A stretch of 57,500 nt of DNA from Chrysomallon squamiferum (lineage: Eukaryota; Mollusca; Gastropoda; Neomphalida; Peltospiridae). Shown in pieces: positions 43,235-54,928 of the stretch. The position numbers were made by a program, and so were the translations under genes. The DNA lies in contig CM022667.1 in the NCBI GenBank assembly GCA_012295275.1, forward strand, positions 2,404,501 to 2,462,000, read 5' to 3'. The notes under the pieces are model-generated. The model was not told the origin of the DNA, made no database searches, and saw only the letters and a program-made list of their open reading frames with translations. Position 1 is the first letter of the stretch. Each line of letters starts with the position of its first letter.

Positions 43235-45529
43235 CACGAAAGTGAAATTAAGATATTTTAAAGTGTTTAATAATTTTCATTACCAGTTTTTGAATATATA
43301 TGTTTGCTAGTTGCTTTTGCTGATCACTATAAATACAGATTATTCCTATCAATCTACAATATAACTTTCATTATCATTTTACTATATAAATACCTTAAAT
43401 TTTAAGTTAAAATATTCATGATAATAAATAACATCAATAACAAACAAGAAAATTTTGAGCAATCATGTAAGAATTTAATAAAAGTATCGTCAGCTAATGA
43501 AAAAAAAAAATTTAAAAAGTTTTATGCTACAATGCACATAACAATATATATGACAAACAAAATAAAAAAAAATTAAAAATTTTAAAAATAAAATTCTATA
43601 AAATTATTACAGCAGCTTTTCTGTCACTTTGTACTTACTGTCTTTATGACACAATTGTCTGTCTATATATATTTACAACTGCAATAAAAAAAAATGTTTA
43701 AAACTTTGAATAAAAGACAAAAGTCATGGTTCATTTTCTTACTATAAATGCTGTCTAACAGAAAAAAAAATAGACAAAAATCAATGGGCATAATTTAACT
43801 TGAAAAATAAATTCTGAGTTTTGTTTGGCCATTCAGAATATAATCAAGCAGTGAATAGGAGACCAGATGTAAATAACAATATTTTACTGATGGTTTTTCA
43901 CAAAATAGATGATGAATACTGAAACTGTTTCACTGATTAGCACGAGTGACTATATTGAAAACAACATACATTTTTATACTTCAGTATTTTAGCTGTTATC
44001 CATGATTCACATATGCCTACATAAAAAAACACACACACACAAAAAGTCAGACTTAGATTGTGGTTAATTCTCAATAACAGCCACTTATTAACTATGATTT
44101 AAGTCATTTCTTTGAAAACAAAAATAGCTCTTGGGTGTAATTCAAAACTTGTCAATTGTAACTCATCTGTGTGATGAATGGTTTTTCATGGTCCCTTGAG
44201 TGACTATCACATAAAAGTTTCTATTTTAAATAAATCCTACTGTTATCACATCTTCCACTGGACAGCAGATATCAATACACATATTACCAGTAGCACAGGA
44301 AAACTTGAATTACAATCAGTAATTTTTGGTTATTGACCCCAAAATCAGCTTTCATAACATCATTTGTAATTTATATACTTGTGCATATATTGGGTTCACC
44401 TTTCAAATGAAATCATGTACTCAAACACTGCCTACTGTTTCCACTCCAGTATCACAAATCTGCTCTAGAACTGAAATACATTAATAGGAAAAATATTGAA
44501 ATATATATCTTGCTATTTAAAAAAATAATTTTTTTTTCTCTTTTAAAAAAACAAATAAATCCTTCCATCATTTTGTAACTATGATGTTGTCATCAGTTTC
44601 TTCTTCTTCTTCCATTTTTTAAAATAAAATTTAAAATATTTGTTTGTCAAATCATAAATTCCAGGTATACAGTGCGATAACAATTAAAAGTTAATGGATT
44701 AGCTCTATTGAAAAAGATAAAATATTAGTAAAATGCTCTCAATTTTTCTTCACCGCATCATAATTAAGAATTATTTGTTAAAAATAACTTTATCAAAAAA
44801 TACATATTTTAAACTATTTACATTTCACAGTTGGTCTAACAGTAAATAAATATATCAAGTTATTATTATTTTTTCTTTTCTTACTGACTGAACCATGTAG
44901 GTAAATACTATAATCAACAATACTTCTGAGGTTGCAGAAGTTAAAATTCTGAATCTACTTGTAAATAATATTAATCATCACTGGTATATCTAGTGTAGAG
45001 AAGTGTTGTCAACTTTCAGGCTTTACCACACTGAACAATATTTGAAGATAAGAGGTACATCTTCCTGGAACAGAAATTAAATTGATGATTTTAAATATAT
45101 ATATATATATATTTATTGTAATTTAAAGTCAAACAAAATGATGGTATAGCAAGGTAATTTTAAAAGACTATATGTACAGTAATGACATGCTCTGACAGAC
45201 ATATTGCTTTGTATACATTATAATATAAACACAACCTTTGTATTCTAATATGAGGTTTTACAACTAAAAACTGCTGGTGAATTCAAAATAACTGTTTAAA
45301 CGAGCAAACCAGCTGTTGCCATTAAGCAGTTTACACTATAGTTGTCAGATAAACTATATTTTATGTATGCACATTAACATTTGGTTATATAATTGTATGT
45401 GCTTGATGCAGAACTAACATTTAGTTCTAGTTACAATGATGTTTATTTTTTGTGTTTTTTTAAGTTTATTTATTTTTTTAATCTTGTAATGATCAATTAA
45501 ATTTTTACTAAGTGGCTGTATGTGTGTGT

Positions 45530-45632
<103 letters not shown>

Positions 45633-45830
45633 AAACTATATAATTTCTATAATGTAAAATTATCCATTAGACACTACATACGTACATACACATGCAAACA
45701 TATGCAGAGAGAAATACTAGCACAGAAATAAAATTAATACACTGAACAGTCACAGAACACAACACACACACACACACACACACACAAACCATATTGAGAA
45801 ACAGAAATGCTTATCTATAATATTATATTT

Positions 45831-46016
45831 TTACTTACTAGAAAATGAAGTGAAACATTTGGGTTTTGTTTTCCAGCCAATAAAGATGATATAAACTGGA
45901 ATGCCGGCTGCTACAATCATGAGACAGATTCCCAGTTCTCTGGGTTTCTTGATCACAGACATCACTAACACAGTCACTGACACCATCAGTTCAAAGACTG
46001 GTAAAATGATGGGTAC
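45831..46016 (-). CDS. SLC7 exon 9: TM11-TM12, stop
   Basis: Acceptor CATTTATAG, phase 0, stop TAA at 45831-45833. It encodes VPIILPVFELMVSVTVLVMS, VIKKPRELGICLMIVAAGIP and VYIIFIGWKTKPKCFTSFSS K, matching IKVPL..PI..., KP.E...G, and SG.PVY.. near the C-terminus of LAT proteins. Its acceptor and first ~35 bases recur as tandem copies in the adjacent intron. Confidence 0.93.
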   Translation of the reverse strand, partial: VPIILPVFELMVSVTVLVMSVIKKPRELGICLMIVAAGIPVYIIFIGWKTKPKCFTSFSSK

Positions 46017-49000
46017 CTATAAATGAAGACATTAGTTTTGTACGTATTTAAATATTAAATATATTTTATGTCTCTTTTTAGACAACATAAGTTCAAAGAC
46101 TGCTAAAATCAGGGGTACCTATAAATGAAGACATTAGTTTTATATGTATTTAAATACTAAATATATTTGATGTCTCTTTTTAGACATAATCAACAACATA
46201 AGTTCAAAGACTGGTAAATTCAGAGGTACATATAAATGAAAACAGTTTTGTATGTATCAAATGCTACCTTTGTTTTATTTCTCATTTTAGACTGGTAAAT
46301 CAGGATTCCTTTAAATATTTAAAAACATTAATTTTGCATATATGAAATACCAAACGTTTTAATATATTTTTGTATTTAAGAAATACCTATTGAACAAAGA
46401 CATTATTATGGCATATAAAACAAAAATTAATCTTTAATAAAAACATTTCTTTTCTATAACACAAGGTACATAATCCTAATTTTTTTCTAAATATATATTT
46501 CTATTTTGTGAGACAATTTAATATAACGTCGTGACGAATTAACACCACATGACTAATTTTTAATAATCTGAAGCATTCAAAATATGAGAAAAAAATATAA
46601 GACAAAATATTTTTATTCTTTTTCTTTTTCTTTTTTTAAACTCACAACAAACGTACCTTGAATTTTCTCTGTATAAACGGGTGTGTCCATCTAAGCCGCA
46701 GAAGACAGAGAAGAACAGAGATAACGAGTACATTGGAGAACATACCCATTGTGTCTATCAGAGAAAGTACTGTACCAGAAAACAGCAACCACAAAGCTGG
46801 TATACTCTACAAATACAGAGATTATAAATACACTGGAAAACGTACCCACATTGTATCTATCAGAGAAAGTACAGTACCAGAAAATGGCAGTGACAAATCT
46901 GTATGCTCTACAAGTATAGAGATTATGAGTACACTGAACAACATACTCACTGTCTCTATTAGAGAGAGTACGGTACCAGAAAACGGAAAAACAAATCTGT
47001 TATAAATAGTAAAACAGAGAACAGGCAAACCCGAATTTGTTATACTCTACAAACATAGTAAAACAGTGAACACTATCATTAAGAAAAATAATGATTAGTA
47101 GAAAGTCATACTCAACAAACATAAATACTGGTTAATATTAATAATAAATGACGAAATAGTTAATAAGTAGTTAACAAGACGCTGCTTCTTTTTAATACAA
47201 CAACAGTTTTCTGTTTATTAAAACCTTGAAAAGAGAAGAACAAACAAAAAACAAAAACACATAACAAACAAATCACAAAAAGAAATACAAAACAAAAAAC
47301 TAGTGAAAAAAACTCAATTTATAATGAGGAATCAAAGAGCTCCAGAAACTCATTTGTATTAAAAGATAAAACTCAGATTATACTGGTAGGTAGATCAATG
47401 CAAATAATTTGAACTAATTCACCCCTGGCTCTGCCTATAGCATTTGATAAAAATACAGATAACAAAACAAAAAACTACAAAACTGTGAATATATATAATG
47501 ATTTGTTTTGCTTCTTCTTTTTTTTTTTTTTTTTTTTTAAAAATTTGTCATAATTTACGTCGGTTTCACCACAATGAAGTTGTTCATTTCACAGTTTTGT
47601 AGTTCAAATTATTTGCATAATACAAGATAATACATAAACAGCTGCATCATTCAAGTACCATTGTTAAGTATTGTAGAGTAATCAATAATAATTGAACTAT
47701 GCCTTGCAGAACTAATATTTCCTAATTCAGCATAACAATACATATAAACAATAGTTTTAATATTAATTTATTATTTTGTTTTCTAAATACATTTTATGAC
47801 TTGTTTTTGAATAACAATAATCATTTATTATTTCAGAAAATTTAACTAAACCATCGAATTTACAAGCAAAAAAAATATATATATATATATATATAAAAAA
47901 ATTCACTTCTTTATTTATTTATTTATTTATATTTATTTTATTTTATTTTATTTTATTTTTTTTTTTATGCACCGGTTATAATACAGATATTTATAACTTT
48001 ATATTTTTATTTTTAGTGTTATTTATATCGCTGATTGTGAGAGATTTATTTTATTTGTAGCTAGCGAATTCACGATGACAAAGCAAATTTTACTGATTTT
48101 ACTAAAGTACTCAAAGCCTTTGGCGAATGATATTAATCATCATAAATTATTAAACATGTCGGGGATGGGGGGGGTCTTCACATAAATGACAATTAACTGA
48201 TAAAAATAACATCGCTGTTGGACAATTATCATGAAAATTAGTCCCGTATCGATATAATCAATCGACGACAAAAATACATCGGTTCGATAACCGTTCACAA
48301 AAATGTCGTCGCGATTCTATAATCTATCACGAACAATTTTATTGCGGTTCGATTCTTACTAAGAAAATATTATCATCGTTCCATAATCTAGCTCGAAAAC
48401 ATCGTGGTTCTAAATAATCGGTTTTTCGATTATTTATCATGACAATCACGATAAAAACGACAAAATTCGTTTCTGTGATTAATCATTAAAACGTCATCGC
48501 GATTCAACAATTAATCTATGGAAAAAAAATAATCGCGATTTTATATATATAATCTATCACGAAAATATCATCGCGGTTCGCTCCTTATAACGAAAACAAC
48601 GTAAGTTCAATAATTTGCACACTTCCAAGTTAACAATGTATCGGTTTGGATGACTTATCATGGTATTGCGACAAATAACAGCTCTATTTTTTATTTATTA
48701 CAAACTTAAAAACAAATCGATCTGTCCTGGCACGCGATAATGTTACGAATATAACAAAATGGCAGAAAGATTATTATGTAATTATACATCTGTGCCTAAT
48801 TTATCGTCATAACCTTAGTATTAAAACAAAAAAAAGACCTAATAATTTTCAAAACTGATGGATTTCAAAGATATAAACGTACCATAAGGATCGTAGCAGG
48901 CCATGGTGTCAGGTATTTAGTATTGATCATCGCTGTCAGAATAGGCATATGTCCCCCTTTGCCAGCAGCATACACCATTCTGAAAGAGGACAGCAGAAAA

Positions 49001-49821
49001 ACAAGAATATAACTGTTAATACTTCAACTTACACATTGCTGTCAGCTACAAGAACACAAGAATAAATTCAGAAAGAAAAACGAATGCAGATATTTAATAA
49101 TTTAATAAAAATAAATAAATAAATACGTAAATATGTAAATGTATGAATAAATAAAATAAAATAAGTAATTCATATATATATAATACATATTAACTGATTG
49201 AATAAATAAACAAACATAAAATTACGATTTTTATCAATAAACTGACGTTAATAATATTCTGACACATATATAAAGTGAATATTCATTAACAGTGCTACAG
49301 TTAGTCAGATATTTTAAAAATATTACTGTTATCTCAAACTCGACTGATATTTGTGGAATTTGCTACAAACAATAATATTTACCTGGGCTGACCAAGTATC
49401 AGTGAATTGAGACCACTAACAGCACAAACAGAAACCAAGAGAGAGATAGCTACAGCCATCGCTGGATGGAAGTGATAGGCAAACAACTGAAATAATAACA
49501 ATAACAATAATAATAATAACAATAACAGCGACAACATAAACAATAAATGTAATAACAGAGCAGTGTTCTCAAATCGGTCCGCCATGTATACGATGGCAGT
49601 AGACAAACGTCTATTAAAATACATATATATATATATATATATTTTTTTTTTGTTGTTGTTGTTGTTGTTATAAGTTTTTATTTATCAAGAATGGAGTGGA
49701 AATAAAACAGAGAATATATTTAGGTTCTTTTTTTCAAATCACCAAAGATATACTTCAGTTATTTATGTCTTATTTTAGAATAACTTTGGTAATGGTGGAA
49801 TCTGTGGGGCAAAAACTTAAC

Positions 49822-49852
<31 letters not shown>

Positions 49853-50979
49853 TATACATATATATGAATGTGTATGCATGCATGTTTTTATGTCAGATAA
49901 TGTCAGTTATAATCAGTATCTTATCTTTACTTTTTTTTAATCTTTATACTCGTAATAATTTTCATGAGTCATAATATTTTTGTCACCGAGTGAATTCATG
50001 ATGACAAGGCGAATTATTCCTACCTTGCCAGACGATAAAAATTGTGGTTTACTTTTTAATTCATGGGGTACTTAAAACTTTTTTTATAATGGTTTAATAA
50101 ATATGTCTTCCCTTAGTAAGCTGAAACACCTACACCTGCTAAGATATTTAGGTTTCTGAATGTTATTGAGCTGAATCCATTGCTTTTTTTTTTTTTTTTT
50201 TTTCAACATTTAACAACAAAAAAAAGAAAAAAGATAAGAATAAAAAAAATAAAAAAACACAAATTCAAAAGAAAAAGAAATAAAATGAAAGAAAGAAAAA
50301 ATCTTTCCATTAGTATTCAGTAATATTCACAACTTCTAAGCCCACTTTACAGTTATTACTTAACCCTACACCCCCCCCACCAACAAAAGCTGTGTTGATC
50401 TGTACATGAAAATGTGCGTTGAATTCTGACATAATACAATTCAGTATGTCTTATGAAAGCGTTCCAACCAGCCAGTGTTTATCACTCTAAAAAATCGCTA
50501 AAACATCTTTCACCTATCGCTTCTTTGTATCGTTTCAAAAGAGAATTGTAATATATAAAAATTAATAAAATATAATAAAATAAAAGAATAATAATAATAA
50601 TAAAGAAAAAAAGAAAGAAAAGAAGAAGAAAAAGAAAATAAGAAAGTAATGAACGAAAGAAAAAGAAAACAACGTATGAAGCGGGGTTTTAACAGAATGC
50701 AGCTTTGCAAGTTCTATCGACACCAGCAAGAGCTTAAGTCAAGCATTTGAAAGCTATGTGTCAAAAACACCTTTCTTAAATACAGCATTATTAGTCCGTC
50801 TTATTGGTCTCAGAATGCAGTGCAAATAGGTTAAACAAGTAATAATAATAATAACTGAGGAAAACGATTTTAATAAATAAAAAAAAAAATCAGTCATTAC
50901 GCCGCTCGATTCATAATAAATAAATAAATAAATAATACGTGTGTATATATAATAACAATAACAACATCAACATAAATAA

Positions 50980-51013
<34 letters not shown>

Positions 51014-51441
51014 CCATGAGAAAACGATTTTAATAAATTAAAAAATCAGTCAGTATATAATAAATAAATAAATAAATAATGAAGACAACAACAACAACAA
51101 CAATAATAATTGGTATGAAAATAAAATGTGTCACACACATTACTCTTCCACCAGGAAAGCGAAAATAATTATTTTATTTATGGAGGTTCTGTGGAGGTTA
51201 AGATCTGTCGACCCATCATGCCTAGAATATACGATACAGCTGACTGCCTTATGGACCAGTGTCGGCACTTTTTAATAAATGTTGGACAGAGTTTAAAACT
51301 TGTTGACACTTACGATAGCAACGGCATTTGTCTGCAGGACTTCTTGCGGAGAGAGCACGATGAAGTAACACAAGTTGACACTCACGTAGAGAAATATCAA
51401 CGTGAAGAAAGTGATTATCAATGAACGAGGCACATTTCTGG

Positions 51442-51479
<38 letters not shown>

Positions 51480-52855
51480 AAAAAAGAGAGAGAGAGAGAA
51501 AATAAAACAAACATTTTTAAATGTTATTTTAAATTTACCAGATTATACACAGCGCTAAAACGTTTGTTATTTTAAGTAATTAAACAAGTAGATAAATAAA
51601 ATTAAGTTCAAACTGAAATCGGTTGATAGTTAACATATCATTGTTTTTCTTTTGTTTGTTTATTTATTTATTTATTTAATAAAAGTAATGATAATAACAT
51701 TAAATTATCGTCACCAGCATAATCATCATCATGTTTTTAAATTTATTTATTTGTTTATAACGAACATGTAATTATTAAATAAATAAAAACATTGTTAAAC
51801 GGAACTCTGTTTCTGTAACAGCCAGAAGACGGCTGTAACGTTTAAAAGGAAATGTCTAAACAAAAATTCACTTAATTTATTATACGTCCTGAGGCAACAA
51901 CCGCACGTGCAATAGGATATATAGTTTTAAGTTATAATGACTAGTCTGAAGTAACTAATATATTACAAAGGCAACGACGAATTTGAGACGGTTTTAAAAC
52001 AAACTGAAGCGGATGTGAAACCTATTCGTTGCATCAGATATTAAAGTACATTACATATAAAATAAAAGATAAGGAAGTATACTGGATGTAAATACTCCAC
52101 AAAGTATATAGTAAGCATATATGTGTGTGTATATTAAGTAAGTATGTATTGATGCGTGTACACAAGCATATATGTATTCCTATACGCAAAATGTAACTAT
52201 TACATAAGTCTAATTTTTATTATAATTAGGTTAATTCGTCTGGCTTAATGCCAAGTCACATGTCACTCACACGTGTTCAAAACAAATGAAGCAGACGACA
52301 CTGATTTATCAGTGCAGTGATGAAGAATTGCGGTGATTTAAAAACTATGCTCAACTCAGCAGACGATAAAAATTAATGGAATAATTTCGTTCTCTTTTAA
52401 TTTTCAATCGAGAAGCAATCAAAACACTGATTAAAAAAAAAAGAAGAAAAATGGATGTAGCCTGGATCCCAGTTTATTTTCATTCGAATCGATATCCTCG
52501 TTCATTTTTCTTTATTATTCGAGTTGAAATCCTAGATTCGATAGCTTACACAAGGCTAATACCGTAAATAAATATAATTAAATAAAGCTAAGTAAAACAA
52601 TATTAGATAGATAGACAGATGGATAGATAGCTAGACTGGTAGACAGATAGAGATAAATAAAAAAAAAAAAAAAAAAAAAAAAAAGAATAAAAGAAGGACT
52701 AGAAAGTCTAATCATAACCCTTTGTCTACTCATTTATTTAGTATATACCGGCTATTTCGGTAACATCTTCACATACACACGTAAACCGTAGCACAGCATT
52801 GCTAGATAGCAAACAATTATTTTTAAAAAGAAACCATATTTCTTATTAATACACT

Positions 52856-52949
<94 letters not shown>

Positions 52950-54369
52950 CTTGTTCTTCTTGTTGGTGTGTTTATGGTATCCTAGGCATGAATAGCAAAC
53001 TAGCTCTATGGTCTTTTATAAAAAAAGTTATAAAAAACTGCTTACTTTAATGGTTTTTCCACTTCTTCTATAATAATGGTTATCATCTGCCTGACAAAAC
53101 AAAAATGAAAATAAAATTTACATATAAAATAATTTCCGCGTGCATGGTTTAGGCACCTTATTTTACTTCTTCTTATTATTATTTCACTTAGTAGTATACT
53201 AAGAAAAAGAAAAGAAGAAAGAAATACGAGTATTAAATTTATTCATCAGAAAAAAAACTCTGAACTTTTTGTCTATGTTTGCTTTTAACCTTTGACATGA
53301 TTACATTCTTTACGTAATGGGGGAATTCTGTTGCTTAGAAACTAGAACATGATTCAGTCTTCCTGAAACCCTACGAAAAACTCGAGCTATCAGCTGAACA
53401 AACAGGTACAAACGATTCTTGTTTGTTGTAGGCTTAGTGTGTACACGTGATGGCAAAAACAAACCACGTAAATAAATACATGTGCTTTCCGGTCTCCTCT
53501 TGTTTTTAGGCTTCATTTCATGTTTTTTTTTTTTCCTTTCTTTCTTTCTTTCTTCTTCTTCTTATTATTACTCAAACATAATTATATATTATTTATTTAT
53601 TTATTTATTTATTTTTGCAGCAATGTTTGCTAATAATAAAGTACGGTATTACTTGATTTTTAGAAAACGTTTGGCAGTAGCAGTATACAAAATGTTTTTT
53701 TTGCATTTGTTCGTATGATAAAAATGTAGACATATGACGTGTTCATCGCAAATAATCATTGTCTCAGCAATGAATATTATGTACGTCCGAAAATCACAAC
53801 ATATTAAAAATATGTTAGCACGACAAACTTAATAATACTCATGCCATCATAGCGTACCAATAAAACAATAACTTGAAAGTGTAATGAACTTGTTAGTGTA
53901 TGAATTTGTATCGTCAAGGATATATATATATATATATATATTTTAATGGTTTATCAAGCTAACAATTTAACTTACCAACCACCGTATGAGAAATAACCAG
54001 CCGCTAATCCAAGCGCTACGCTGCCTGGATCAGTGGTAGTCCCGCGAAACAGTGAGCTTAAGTTGTCTTTACTTGTACCTGAAATTAAATATAATTAATT
54101 ATCTTTTATAAATAAAACATAACAGAATATAGCGAAACGCCAATATCGAGGGGCGACACTATAGAAAATAGCACCTGTGGCAACACCTAAAGTGCGCCTC
54201 AATCCAAGCATCTGACACCCAAAGTATCATTAAATCAGCTCAAAAATACCACTCAAATCTAAAAGAAAATGCTTGGAGGCAACACACTTCAAGTTGGCGT
54301 CGAAGGCACATGCCATAATTGCTATAACTATATCGATATAATATGCACACATACACAAACACACACACG

Positions 54370-54400
<31 letters not shown>

Positions 54401-54454
54401 GAAAGCATTCATAAAACGCAGAAAAACACCTATAAAATATTTAACAGACAGAAG

Positions 54455-54485
<31 letters not shown>

Positions 54486-54893
54486 TTTTTTTATCTGAAA
54501 GGTAGAAATGTTATTTTGCACTGAAGCATAACGATAAGGTGAAAACGGATTTGTTATCAGACAAATTTTGATGGGCTGGTTGTATCTATGTCGGTCTAAA
54601 CGTCTAAATATTTACTACGTCATGGATCAGACTTTTAGACATCTGTCTAGGTGAAAGATACCAAATTTACGATGGAAGCAGAAAAATACTAAATTTCATT
54701 CGAAATCATAATGAAAAGTGCAGACAAATTAATATTAAATTTTTCCCACTGCAATCATTCTGAAAGAATCTAATGATCTAAAATGCAAAAGCGGTCACTT
54801 TATGTAATAATATGTTTACATTAAGTCATTTTAAAAACAGATCTGCTTACTGTAAATAATAATAATAATAAGAAGAAGAAGAAGAAGAAGAAG

Positions 54894-54928
<35 letters not shown>

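Noticed and set aside
46797-46800. Alternative CCAG acceptor for exon 8
   Set aside because: Gives the wrong phase after exon 7 and three residues fewer than the family spacing; the TTGTAG acceptor at 46807-46809 fits both.
46658-47028. Open frames on both strands across 46658-47028 as a separate repeat protein
   Set aside because: The + strand frame is antisense to exon 8 and its copies, and the - strand frame runs through two decayed copies; only exon 8 itself fits the transporter.
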